Source: Hyalella azteca (taxonomy: Eukaryota; Arthropoda; Malacostraca; Amphipoda; Hyalellidae). Taken from it: a stretch of 64,000 bases of DNA. This document shows, in pieces, positions 1-11,175 of the stretch. The notes beneath the pieces were generated by a model. It worked only from the letters and a program-made list of their open reading frames with translations, was not told the DNA's origin and ran no database searches. Numbering within the stretch: the first letter of the stretch is position 1; the number at the start of each line of letters is the position of its first letter. The DNA is taken from positions 47,978 through 111,977 of the forward strand of contig NW_025934652.1 of assembly GCF_000764305.2 (NCBI RefSeq), in the 5' to 3' direction. A program made the translations under genes and the position numbers.

Positions 1-940
1 AGACGGGCTGTTGAGTCTCAAAACAATTCTGTACGCAGCGCTGCTTCTCAAAGCCTCGCTCCGCAGTGCAGCCCTCAGTGCAATGTCACTCCTGGCTGCA
101 TTTATACTCGTTCTCGCAGTTCATAACTCGACATTTATTGAAGCCGATTAGTTCCTGATAAATTTCCCCCAAAAGGATTTAGCAGCGTTTTGAATACTCT
201 TTTTCTAATGTTAGGTACATAATTATCACTAAAGCGGTCTGGCGAACAGCGGCCTAAGCCGACAGTCGGGAGCAAATGCACCGTTTTCACCAGAGACCAC
301 CTATTTCAGCACTCCTATAGTACGAATTACTTCTTTAACTTCAATGAAAACTGTTTTTGTGGAAGGAAAATTATTCACATTGTCAATTTTGGTGGAAAAT
401 CTCTGGAAAACGATTGGAACGAACAAATTTGAACGCAGAAATGCTGTAGATCTGTTCAGAAATAAACATATTCGAGGCATAACGACTAAGAAATGTCGAG
501 TCTCTAAATCTAGTATCATTGACAAGATTTCGTATGCTCGTAATTTTGGACTCGAGTAAAAAATTTTTTTCCCTCTTTTTTTTTCGATTAAAGTTTGCGC
601 TTAACAAAAGCAATGCCTTACTCACAGTCCAGAATTCTAAGCAGTTACTAGTGTGTAATTGGTAACATTAGACATTCATTTAACCAAAAATTTATTCCAG
701 AATCAACTTATTTCAAAATTTTAATGAAAATTTCAATAAAGTTTTTCAATGATCCATCAACTTGTTGTTTTTTTTAACTTAAACTACGTACAGTCACACA
801 TAGTGTATCTACCGTCCACCCTTTCCTTTGGAATGTCTTGCGTATTGCAAAAGCTCACGCGTCGTAGAATAAAGACACCCCGTCTACTGAAGCCTCTGCA
901 AACGACGTCGTCATTGTATGTCCATTTGCCGGGAGCACCT
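1..940. other. Intergenic, no gene recognised
   Basis: Mostly AT-rich sequence with no recognisable protein. The first 120 bases are GC-richer, and a short hydrophobic reading frame starts with ATG at 90, but it stops after about 21 codons and has no credible donor. Short open frames at 301-625 have no family features. Confidence 0.4.
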
Positions 941-1090
941 CAGGGGCCATACTTTCAAAACTCGCTAAGTGAACGTAAGTATTTAAGCTCAATTTTCTCG
1001 TCTATGGTTGGTGGATTTTGCTTGAAAGGCCGTCAATGATTGGTTGATGAACTTACGATCTCTTAACTTTTTTTGAAAGTATAGGCTCAG
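941..1090. mobile_element. Short MITE with CAGGGGCCATACTTTC termini, copy 1
   Basis: A roughly 150-bp element begins CAGGGGCCATACTTTCAAAA and ends with the diverged inverse (GAAAGTATAGGCTCAG). Two closely similar copies lie at 16019-16170 and 55114-55263. Copies 2 and 3 run in the opposite orientation to this one. The interior (CGTAAGT..., CGATCTCTTAAC...) is shared and has no coding capacity. Terminal inverted repeats with three dispersed copies fit a non-autonomous DNA transposon; the superfamily is not clear. Confidence 0.7.
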
Positions 1091-2590
1091 GCCGGAACGA
1101 TGATGCGCACGTTTGTCGTCACTGCGCTTACAGCAGCTTCAACATGCAACTTCGGGGACATTATCCCTCGTCGCAGATAGTTTCTTTTCTGAGGCACAGT
1201 GGATTTATACTGGTCTATAATAATGATTTTATTGCTTTGAGTTATATTTTCTTAAATTATGATCAAAATTTTTTTCTATATGGTGGATGTTCAAATTTTA
1301 TTCTTTTTTAACCATGTTTAGCTAATATTTAACTTTTAAAATAAATTTAATTCCATGTCATCTCTGTCCAATGCTAGTTTAGTATGAAGATGTAAATTGT
1401 TTTAAGTTCTTTTGAGGAATTTCGTTTAAAAAATTCTGATTCCAAAATGCTTAGTTTTTCTTGCACAATCAATTCGTTTCTCTCACCACATTTCGAAAGA
1501 TTGACCTAAGAACTATGAGTCAATTTTGTTCTGGTAGATCTTGACTTGAGCTTTAAGAGTCGAAAGTTTTCTAGTCGATCAACCTCATGTTTGTCGACGT
1601 TTGATCGCCTTAAGAGAGCAAGACCCTCTAAAGCTGTCGTGCAGATGGCCTAGCAAGTTTAGTACACCACATGAGGCGGTTTCGATCATTGTTCAGGAAG
1701 AGGTTACAAAGGCATAAGAGCTGTTATAGTTACGAAATTACGAAATGACGAGTGATGGGAGTGTTGCAGAACTTCTCCCCAGCGACATACAGTTGGATGT
1801 GTTTGATGCTATCTTTTATGAATATAAAAACAGAGGTAGTTTTTAGTACCGTTGCTGATTCTATTCATGTGGAATATTCCTATTTACACTCTAATTTATT
1901 AGAGTGTAAAAGAAGTACTCCTAAGTACTGCGGACGGAGTTTACAAATTTTCTATTTGTTAAGTAAAACCCTTAAATCAAGTTCTAGTCGATTAAGTATC
2001 GATGTTTTTTTTATAATTACCTAGGAAGTGCCATTCATTTTAATATTAGTTTTTTCCCTTTTAAACTCAAAGTCAACGAAATAATTTGTCATACTTTCGT
2101 ATTTATCAAGTCTCTATTCGAAAATTGCTTCTAATAAGAATATCATAATGCTTTGGTCTTCCTTAAAATGTGGTCTCTTCCTCATCACCGGACCGATCGA
2201 AAAGCGATATCAGAAACTCAAATTCGCCAGAATCTAAATGACGCTCCAAAAAAGTCAGAAGGTTAATCAATATATACTATTTTGTTATTTCTCCCAATTT
2301 ATTATGGAAGATAGACGAAACACTTTTCCTGAGATTTCCATTGATTCGTTTTGAATTGAGTATTTCAAACAATGGAAAACCTCGTTGTATACAAACTTTG
2401 TTGCAAAGTTTATTCGACCAGCAATTCAATCAGCAATGTTGGGAACACCGAACCACAAACTCGTGTGTGGTCTTTAGAAACGCTTTGAAATGATCCCAAA
2501 CTCTGGCAGCGCAGCAGGCGCTGCGCTCCTGAGAATTATACTTGAGAATAACAACCATTTCTCGATGGTGAAACTGACGAACAAGTGCCG
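1091..2590. other. Intergenic, nothing recognised
   Basis: AT-rich sequence with no supported gene, RNA gene or repeat. Open frames such as 1752-2024 lack any family feature. Confidence 0.4.
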
Positions 2591-2667
2591 GTCTTCATTA
2601 TTATTATTAATATTATTATTATTATTATTATCATTATTATTAATATTATTATTATTATTAATATTAA

Positions 2668-2699
<32 letters not shown>

Positions 2700-2916
2700 T
2701 CAAGGTGATTAAGCAATATTAATGCTATGATATATCCCAAGCTACTGATTATTCTAATTATTTCATTCCTCAGATATTGATATCCGCGAATAAGCATGAA
2801 GACATGTGATAGCAGAATTATTTATTAGTATCATTATTATTATTATTATTATTATTATTAATATTGATATTATTATTATTATTAACATTATTATTATTGT
2901 TATTATTATTATTAAA
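2591..2916. repeat. ATT/TTA trinucleotide microsatellites
   Basis: Two long runs of ATT/TTA repeats (about 2595-2700 and 2833-2916) are separated by unique sequence. They create poly-Asn or poly-Leu open frames on either strand, which are artefacts of the repeat. Confidence 0.9.
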
Positions 2917-3589
2917 TTCTGTTTGCGAATTTTAGTCTATCACTTGTATGCATAAATTCAGTTGAAATAGGAGGAATTAGTTATTATAGCAGCAATGATT
3001 GTCAGATTGGAGTTAAGAATAACACGTGTAGAGAAATTACATTAAGCTGTTGATGTCTGATGTCGGTGTATAATTTTAACGGACGAGTCCACGTCTAGAA
3101 AATCCTGTTCTTACATCGCGATGATATATTGTTTCGATATAATAATTGAGGTCATTTATTTATTTTATTTATAGTTAAAGGTACATTGCCAAATTTCATC
3201 GCACTTTTCACTTCAGTGTGAGTCATTTTGACCTACTTTGCCCTGTAAATGGACGTATCAGAGCTACGCCCGTTCTATACTCGTGCTGTGATTAAGAAAT
3301 TGTGCCAAAATTTGGTCAATATAACCCAGTAATTGCTTTGAGTGTATGATCTAGATTTTATTTGGCCCAGTATTGAGCGATTTTCTCGCAAGTTTCACCA
3401 TTGAGGACCAGTGAAAGTGCACGGAAGTCATAAGCATAGAAACTACCCTCAAAATTTCTAAACTTTTCTCGTTCTCACTTGCAGTTAATTCCGCTATTTT
3501 GACTCGGAGGCGACACACGTCATATTTTATTTAAATGAACAATATAAGAAACTTTGGGGCTCTTGAATACGGTTTAGGACTAGAATATC
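2917..3589. other. Intergenic, nothing recognised
   Basis: AT-rich sequence without a supported feature. From about 3590 it passes into a degenerate array of ACAGTTAAGAACTATAA-like units that flanks the Tc1 element on both sides. Confidence 0.35.
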
Positions 3590-3698
3590 TGCTATAACTA
3601 TAATAATATGTAGTTAGGAACTATACTATATACTATAGTTAGGATCTATAAAATAGTTAGAGACCATAATACAGTTAAGAACAATTACAGTTAATATA

Positions 3699-5175
3699 CA
3701 GGGGTTGGACAAAATAAGTTAAACACCTGACATTTTGACTTTATATTTTTTGAAAATGTTATAAACAATGAAAACGGGACATATTTTAACGGTTTATTGT
3801 TTATTGTTGCTGTTAATTGATATTTTATCCTTGCACAGTTATTTTTAGCAAATTTATGTGTCTATAACCTTGCCTATAATCTCTAAATGGAAAACTTCTC
3901 TGATGTTCAAAGAGATCAAATTGTTGGTGCCCGTGCGGCATGTGCTAGTGTGACAAAAACTTCTCGAATGCTTGACGTTTATAGAGGTAATGTCTCAAAA
4001 GTATTGACTGCTATTAAAAGAGAAGGAAAAACGTCCTCAGCAGAGCACAGGTCAGGCTGAAAGTCGAAGTTGTCTGAGAGAGACCGTCGGTACTAAAGTC
4101 GAATTTTGAGGGACAATCGCAAGACCACGGACATTAAAATTACTGCAGACCTCAATGGACACCTACAGAACCCAGTTTCCATAAAGACTGTCCGCCGAGA
4201 GCTGTACAGATCTGGATTCTACGGAAGAGCTGCAATTAGAAAACCTCTGGTTTCAAATACAAATGCTTCAAAACGTTTAGAGTGGTGTAAAAACTTCCAA
4301 AATTGGTCCTTCGATCAGTGGAAAATTGTGATTTTCTCTGACGAATCATCTATCACCTTATTTCCAACCTCTGGCCGAGTTTACTTTTTGAGTCAGCCAA
4401 TAGAGTAATTTATTCTCGACTGCCTCCTGCCAACCGTAAAACATGGCGGGGGGATCTGTGATGATTTGGGGCGATATTTCTTGGAAATCCGGACGATCAA
4501 TGATTTCTCTTCATGGAAGAATCAATTTAGGAATTTTGGAGTTCATCAAATGATTCAGGCACTGTTTCCGGAAGGGTGTTACGTTTGCTGGTCGTATGAC
4601 TTCAAAGTCCCAGCTAAGGAAGAAGATGGGCAGAGACTAGACTAGAGATTTGGGGAACTGTATTCGATAGAAAAAGGTATTCAACTAAAGGACATAGGCT
4701 TGCTTGCCTTACATTGACATACTATTGACAACATTGCAGTTCTATTTGAATTAATAGTTCTATTGTAGTTCCATTTGATCGTTATATGTGAACACGTAAC
4801 GCCATCTTTCAAGATGATAAAGCCCCGATCCATATAGCTGAGTTGTTAAAAAATGGAACGATGAACATTCTAATGATCGAAGTTGAGCATCTCATTAGGC
4901 CACCACAATCACCAGACCTGAATATTATCGAGCATTTATGGTCGATTTTAGAGATGCAAGTCAGAAGTCCATTCCCGCTACCATCGTCTTTAAAAGAGCT
5001 GGTGGGAGTTTATAATGAAGAATGGGTTAAAATTCAGTTGAAAACAATTCACAATTTGTATGAATCAATACCTCGGAGACTTGAAGCTGTAACTGCCGCA
5101 AAAGGTGGACCTACACCACAAAAAAATACATTTTGTGGATTTCTCAGGAATTTCCTTTATTTTGTCTAACCCATG
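3699..5175 (+). mobile_element. Tc1-type DNA transposon, intact ends, dead transposase
   Basis: The element is flanked by TA (3697-3698 and 5176-5177). It has inverted termini: CAGGGGTTGGACAAAATAAG at the left, and the inverse of CATGGGTTAGACAAAATAAA at the right. This is the classic TIR type and TA target duplication of Tc1 transposons. At 1477 bp it is near full length. An insertion of roughly 220 bp (about 4580-4798), bounded by GTTACGT and ACGTAAC, interrupts the transposase just before its second catalytic aspartate. The element should not be able to encode its own transposase. Confidence 0.9.
3887..5169 (+). pseudogene. Tc1-like transposase pseudogene (DDE family)
   Basis: Reading starts with MENFSDVQRDQIVGA at 3887. 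The same frame hits a TGA at 4058, reopens at 4106 (NGHLQNPVS...TVRRELY...FYGRAAIRKP), passes the first catalytic motif FSDES near 4340 and stops at 4406. After frameshifts the KHGGG and ISWKS segments follow. The second aspartate motif (FQDD) is near 4810 and SPDLNIIEHLW, with the third acidic residue, is at about 4915-4950. The C-terminal ESIPRR...AAKGGPTP is typical of the family. A nested insertion sits between the LFPEGC and AIFQDD segments. It is a DNA-cutting and joining enzyme in live relatives; here it is dead. Confidence 0.88.
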
Positions 5176-5270
5176 TAGTTTGGGACTGATAGGTAATATA
5201 CGAGTAGTACAGTTAAAGACTATAACACAGTAGAGGACTATAACATAGTTTGGGTCCATGTTATAATTAT

Positions 5271-5821
5271 AGCTAATTCGAATTCTTATCCAATGCTTGT
5301 AGGCTGTTTGCGATGCCAAATCTTTGTCTGAATATTTGCACCTTTCCAACTCAATTTCTTTTTAATACAAGATTGTAGATACCGTCCGAGGCTGCAATGA
5401 GTAATTAGTATTCAGAAAAACAAATTAGTTTCCTGTTGACCTTGTCGCTTACAGCTTTTTCAAACAGTAAAAACCACACAAACATGTTTTTAACATCATG
5501 CAAACTAAAAATCAAATTTAAACCATTAAAGGGTTATCCGACGTGATCATCAACAAAGGCCATGCGTATAGGTTTCATTAAGGCTTGAAAGAGAAATTTT
5601 AAAAGTCTCTTTTGCTCGGTCATATTTTTGGTTTAAATAATAGGTTTCAAACGTTGAAATTTAACATCTTAAACAAGTTACAGTTTTGAATTATTAAAGA
5701 TGTTATTTGATCCAGTTTAGAGCATTAATAACGATATCGAAAACTTGCAAATTATTAATAAAAAAAGATGTCAGCGCTTATTCCCTTGAACGCGATAGTA
5801 AAAACATATCCAAGATGCCAA
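5271..5821. other. Intergenic, nothing recognised
   Basis: AT-rich sequence with no supported feature. Confidence 0.35.
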
Positions 5822-6068
5822 TAATTTCTATTAATCTGGCTTTGCTTCAATATTAATTTGACACTATTAGTCTGTCTGTACTTCAATATTAATTTGGCAC
5901 TATTAATCTGGCTGTGCTTCAATATTGATTTGGCACTATTAATCTGTCTGCGCTTCAATATTAATTTTGCACTATTAATCTGTCTCCGCTTCAATATTAA
6001 TTTTGCACTATTAATCTGTCTCCGCTTCAATATTAATTTGGCACTATTAATCTGTCTGAGCTTCAATT
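5822..6068. repeat. 36-bp tandem repeat, about 6.5 copies
   Basis: The unit is about TCTGTCTGCGCTTCAATATT followed by AATTTGGCACTATTAA. Because 36 is a multiple of 3, both strands stay open and give artefactual repeat proteins (LICLRFNIN on +, RRQINSAKLILK on -). There is no sign of a real gene. Confidence 0.9.
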
Positions 6069-6225
6069 CTTTTAATGTGCTTCAAGAAAATTCGAGAGAG
6101 ATATACGCTCTAAGAACGAGTCTAAATGTAGCAGCGTCAGTTTGCCGAGGGCTGAGCTGCGGCGCGCGGCTATGAGAAGCATCGGAATTGTACGCACTGT
6201 TGGGATAATGACCGTTAACGGTATT

Positions 6226-6375
6226 ACCGGCGTTTCAGTGGCCGGTCGGCACGTGAAAAGAAACACCGTTTCATCGTTTTTATTCCAATTTAACACCTAA
6301 AATCCGTAAAACAGCTGATAAAAACGGCGAAACCGTTCATTATCACGGGGCGACCGGCCACTAGGACGCCGGTGG
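6226..6375. repeat. Imperfect inverted repeat, possible MITE
   Basis: CGTTTCAGTGGCCGGTCGGC (near 6231) is matched in inverse by GGGGCGACCGGCCACTAGGACG (near 6345). Inner arms (AAACACCGTTTCATCG and CGGCGAAACCGTTCATT) also pair. About 140 bp, GC-richer than its surroundings. A folded or non-autonomous element is likely, but no target-site duplication could be fixed. Confidence 0.55.
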
Positions 6376-6939
6376 GACCGTTTTTTCACCATTTTTTCTA
6401 ACAGTGCCGTATTGTTTTCAGACTCGCCAGCCCGTCTTTAAAGCTCCTTAGCAGCTACCATAATAACAGTTACCAGCAAAAAAAGCTGCTGAAGTATTAA
6501 TTTCATTTGTGTTAATAACTGCTAATGGACGGTAATAGCAGGTGGGGTAATTACGCTTGCAGTGCAGCAATGACAGCTGTACAATAATGGCCACAGAGAA
6601 TATAATGGTTGCTAGTTAATGACTACTAATTAGGCAATAACGCCAACAGGGCAGTAACGGCTAATGAGGTAATAAAAGATGCAACGCAATAAAATCAGCT
6701 GAGGTAACTGTGGTTGCATGGAAATAACAGCTTGTGAAGTAATATGATCGCTGTTCCTTAAAACGGTATATGAGGCACTAATGTCTATTGTCTGCTGGTA
6801 TTGAGCTTCGGTGCAGGTGAAATGAAAAATTAAGAAAGGAAATCAGGGAAGAATTTCAATGTTGATAGTGAATAATATTTATTTGCATAGATCATTATTG
6901 TCATTTTCTGTAGTAACAATTATTCCATTTTTCGTTTAA

Positions 6940-7258
6940 AGTTTTTCTTCCTTGACCAGGTCGATTGCATGTTTTAGCAGTTTCCTTGAATTTTTTACCA
7001 CCTTCAACACAATTTCACGACTAATTTGGAGCTTTTTTTGCAATGACTGAAATTCTCTCGACCTTTTCATGAAGGGTTACAATTGCATTTCTATCTACTG
7101 CCATAAGCAATAATAAATTTAGACACCTTAGACTTCTGCAATATAAAATAGATGAATTAATAGATGATATTAAGCTTCATTATAAAAGAAAAGTCTCCAG
7201 AAACCAATTTATTTTTATATAGCAAACATCCGTTGCCATAAATATGGCGGACCCTGTA
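6940..7258 (-). pseudogene. Old Tc1/mariner relic (5' end plus HTH region)
   Basis: Read on the - strand, TACAGGGTCCGCCATATTTA at 7258 downward matches the terminal-repeat style of Tc1/mariner elements. It is followed at 7104 by MAVDRNAIVTLHEKVE, the start of a helix-turn-helix transposase. After stops, the same frame ends in KKFKETAKTCNRPGQGRK near 6945. This is the N-terminal DNA-binding domain of the family. The catalytic part and the other terminus are missing. It is a different and much older family than the element at 3699. Confidence 0.7.
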
Positions 7259-7984
7259 CATGTCTTTCCATTATATATACATGTGTATAATCAATGTGCT
7301 TAAACGAATTGAACACCTGCTTAACAGTTCTTGAGTAACATGAGAGAGATATGTTAAACAAAATCATCATGACCCAGACAGAAGTCAGGATGATCTTATG
7401 AACGCAAAAGTTGAAATCAACACATGAAAGTTTTTATTAGTAAATGTACCTGAATTGGAAGTTGAATTTAACGAAATACAGGAAAAAAGAGTACGTAATC
7501 GTAGCATTACAAATGCTCGTGTCTCTCAAATCTCAACGTAAGAACTGCGAACAATAATGTGGTTGTAGTTTTAGATAAATATTGCTCAAGCACTCATGCT
7601 TTGAAGTTGAAATTACGGTTAACAGATTCTAATCTTTCAAGAAAAAGCTCGATTACTAGCGATTAAAGCACTAAAGCTCAGAGGAGCCGGAAACTTGGAG
7701 CCTAGCTTGGCTTAAGCCAGTACGACAATTAGTAAATGAGTACACACAGGACCGTACACGCGCAAAGTTGTACTAAACACGTACATACGAAAATTTGTAC
7801 TGAACAAAAAGGACTACACAGTATTTCAAGGTAAAAAAATACAGCAAGTTAACCCGTAAATGGCAAAGTGTTAAAGGAAGAAGTTCACACAGCGGCCCCT
7901 GCAAAGCTATTCTGCCTTGGCCCAGCTTTAAGGATAACGATCTTGTCTCTTAACAAGAGGCACGTGTCGGTGAATTATTAAAAG
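7259..7984. other. Intergenic, nothing recognised
   Basis: No supported gene or repeat. It separates the two blocks of the AATAACAGCTG array and may be part of whatever inserted there. Confidence 0.3.
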
Positions 7985-9119
7985 ATAAATTTTAACACTG
8001 GGTATTAATGGTTGTAGTGATAACAGCTGTTCCCCGCGATATTGGATGCGGAGCTGCAATAGCGGCTGTTGGGCAATAACATCTTCAAAATGTAAAAAGA
8101 TCTTATGTGAAAATAATAACTGTTGAAGCTATAACGGTATTTAATTCGGTGACAGCTAGTTTAGCAATAACAGCTTTTACTTACTTTGAATTGCGGATAA
8201 GACGATATGAGCTGATGGTACAAGATATCAATAACAGCTGCTTTATTAGGAAAAATGTATTGATGAATCATACGAGTCTGTTAAACACAAATAACAGCAA
8301 TTGCGTCTGCCGATGTATAATAACATCAAGAGAAAATTCCGATTGCTTGAACAATAAAAGCCAATATTGACCCTGCAAAAGATGTGGGACTCACAGCACA
8401 CGAGGGGGAAATGGCATTTTGGCGATTATATGTGCCCGAAAAATAACACATTAATTGCGAATTATATCTGCAGTTTGGAGACTATAACAGCTACTGATGC
8501 AATAATAGCTGAATTACGAGCGAATACAAAAAAGGCTGGTGATCAGACACAGCTGCTGAGGCAATAACAGCTGATGAGGGTCAATAGCAGCTGTCAAGAT
8601 TGAAAACAACTGTTGTGCTGTTATAGATGCTGAGCAGCAGTATAGGTTGTTGTGATGATAATTTGTTATGGAAACAGCCGCAACCTTGCATCAACAACTG
8701 TCAAAAAGCTGTAATGGCTCAGTAATGACTAGTTTAAGAACGGTGACAGCAATCAAAAAAGAAAAGTGATCAATAATATGAAATATTCCTTTAGAATAAC
8801 AGTTTATAAAAGCATTTATGCAGCTACAGGGGCTTATTAAGGGTATGTATACAGACACACAGCTCCAGCTACAGGATTGGGTAACAGCAGTACTGTAATA
8901 ACAGCTACTGTATATCAATTAAAAGGACCAGCTGTAGTAATGATAAAAGCTGTTAATGGAATGAGCATACAACTGCATTTTTTGCAGTTGCATTTACAAC
9001 TGCCAGGCAACCTCAATAACATCAGATGAAATAAATAATAAATGCAAATCAGTGGCATTATTTGCACCAGGGCGTTGTTCTGAAACACTAACGCAGCAAC
9101 CATGCCAATAATATACATA

Positions 9120-10510
9120 ACTGGAAAAACTTCCAATTATATTTTTGTATATTATCACACGAAATGTCGTAGGAGGACATAGCGTCAATTTATTGAATTG
9201 TTTAGATTGAAACCTACATAATTTTCATGTGATGTTTATTCTAATTTTTTCTCATATCAATTACTGGCATGCGCATGATGTGAAGGCATTTTCTGATGGA
9301 TGATATTCTTCATTCGTCGAAACATTACTCGAACAAAAATCATTCGAATGTCACGATGAGAATATTGTTAAGAATTGTATTAATTAATCTCGCGATCAAA
9401 TATTTTTAAAGAGACTGTAGCTCTGCCAGCAGCAAGTTAGTCTCTGATGGCTCATATCGTCTGCTCGCTCTTGAGTCGTTATTCGAGTAAATCAGAGACC
9501 TATCACTCGCTGAACAGGTGCCTGGGTACGAGGCAAAGAATGCAATATATTTAGCTCACTTTAATTAAGTAAAAAAGGGTATTACTAGTATCATGTCTTT
9601 TGGAGCCATCATTTTACACATGGAGTGGCAGGTTCTGCATAATTTAAATTTGATTAGAAGCACAACAGAAGGATAAATATTTTCAATCGGAAATTAAGGT
9701 GTGATTTGGTATTAAAAGATACTGTATTCTTCAATTCACTTGTCTTCTGATTGCTTTTTTTGCTGACTCTTGGAATAGAGGTTGTAATCATAACAGCATT
9801 TTCCTCGAAATTCCACTCGCAGTGATGCGGTTTGCACTTTGAATTTAAAATTCAGAGGGCAAACCCACTAGATTCAGAGTCCCTCCACGCGCTGTACTTA
9901 TCGCATACATAGAGGCCAACAGAAGAATTCTGTATGCGGCGCGTATACGTTTTTTGTTTTCATAGTTTTTGTTTTCGACTCTTTAATTGTCCTTCACTTC
10001 TCCTGAATTTTTTTCTCAAGAAATTGTAATCGACTTTTTCCTGAAAAATTGCAATCGATTAGTTTTTTCTGAAAAATTGTAATCGATTAATAAATGATTG
10101 GTCAAATCTCAGGCTGCAATATCATACTAGTAGATGAAAAATGTCTCAAACTTTCTTATCTTCAACACATTATTTTTTAATGAGAAAGAAGAAGTTATTT
10201 CACGCGTGGAAAATATTAGTAAGCGACCCTCGACAAATGTTGACGTTGCTGTAGAGCTTACTGGCATAAGTATTAGTAATTAATTTACTAAAAAATTATT
10301 CTTGTTCTAGTTTTTGCATTCTATTTAATGAATACTAATTCTCAGCAGCACTCCACGATAAAGAATTAATGACCAATATAACATCAATAATATCCAATGC
10401 CAAATTCTATGGACTGCTAAATTTGCCGTCTATTTAGAGTCGATTTAATTGAAAACCTTCTGAGGGAACTGATAAATAAATTATTGCTTCTTTGTGATCA
10501 AGTTCCATGC
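9120..10510. other. Intergenic, one small tandem repeat
   Basis: Mostly featureless AT-rich DNA. At about 10018-10100 a ~25-bp unit built on GAAAAATTGTAATCGATTA is repeated three times. No gene supported. Confidence 0.4.
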
Positions 10511-10514
10511 TTCA

Positions 10515-10770
10515 CATTGATAAATTAGACAATGTGCAATGAGTCAATGTGCATAATGAGTCAATGTACAATGAGTCAATATGCATAAATGATTCAATAT
10601 GCATAAATGAGTCAATGTGCATAAATGAATCAATATTCAATGAGTCAATGAGCAAAAATGAGTCAATGTGCAATGAGTCAATATGCAATGAGTCAATGTG
10701 CATAAATGAGTCCTTGTACATACTGTAAATGAGTCAACGTGCATAAATGAGTCAATACTTGCATGTCCTA
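10515..10770. repeat. Minisatellite of GTCAATGTGCATAAATGA units
   Basis: Units of about 15-18 bp alternate between a short (CAATGAGTCAATGTG) and a long (CATAAATGAGTCAATGTG) form, roughly 15 copies. It yields an artefactual IDSF/MHIDS repeat frame on the - strand. Confidence 0.85.
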
Positions 10771-10904
10771 TAAATACAGATGTGTTAGCATCACAGGTAG
10801 ATAGCGGTGTTGTTGATAATCTTCTTTCACGAAATACGGCTCAGCAGGAGAAAAACCTATTAATCTCTGCTGCCTTATTAATACAGTTCTTGCATGGAGC
10901 TGGA

Positions 10905-11175
10905 TGTTGACACGTGGCGGTGCAGGGTGAATAGTCAGGAGCGCGGGCGACACTGCAGGCCGCGGGGTGACTCTGCCGCCCAGCGGGGTGATTTAACAGG
11001 AGCGCGGGCGGCGCTGCAGGCCGTAGGGTGACTCTGCCGCCCAGCGGGGTGATTTAACAGGAGCGCGGGCGGCGCTGCAGGCCGCGGGGTGACTCTGCAG
11101 ACCAGCGGGGTAATTTAACAGGAGCGTGGGCGACACTGCAGGCCGCTTCATCATCTTATAGGCCGCGGGTTGACT
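10905..11175. repeat. GC-rich 61-bp minisatellite, about 4 copies
   Basis: GCAGGCCG(C/T) recurs at 10955, 11016, 11077 and 11138, giving a 61-bp period (unit includes GGGGTGACTCTGCCGCCCAG and GGGGTGATTTAACAGGAGCG). Composition is far more GC-rich than the neighbourhood. The - strand frame through it is a repeat artefact. Confidence 0.88.

Larger units (their letters stand above)
3590..5270. repeat. Degenerate ~20-bp array interrupted by the Tc1 element
   Basis: Loose repeats built on AGTTAG(G/A)NACTATA are seen at 3590-3695 and resume at 5195-5260 (ACAGTTAAAGACTATAACAC and similar). The transposon at 3699-5175 therefore landed inside a pre-existing minisatellite. Confidence 0.5.
6455..8990. 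repeat. Degenerate array of AATAACAGCTG motifs, split in two
   Basis: The words AATAACAGCTG, GCAATAACAGC and GGTAATAGCAG recur at 20-40 bp spacing through about 6455-6830 and again 7985-8990. They look like an old, strongly diverged satellite of a GCAATAACAGCTGNTGAG-like unit. The two blocks are separated by about 1.15 kb of different sequence containing a Tc1 relic, so the array was probably interrupted by insertion. Open frames at 8107-8567 and 8691-9188 fall in this repeat and are not supported as genes. Confidence 0.55.

Noticed and set aside
90..155. Signal-peptide exon for the alpha gene (MSLLAAFILVLA...)
   Set aside because: The frame runs to a stop, no donor of the required phase 1 is present, and it is 15 kb away.
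2474..2797. Poly-Asn or poly-Leu proteins
   Set aside because: Translation of an ATT microsatellite.
5755..6175. Repeat-protein gene with RRQINSAKLILK units
   Set aside because: A 36-bp tandem repeat gives open frames on either strand; no other gene features.
8107..9188. Clustered small frames on both strands
   Set aside because: They lie in the degenerate AATAACAGCTG array and have no family features.
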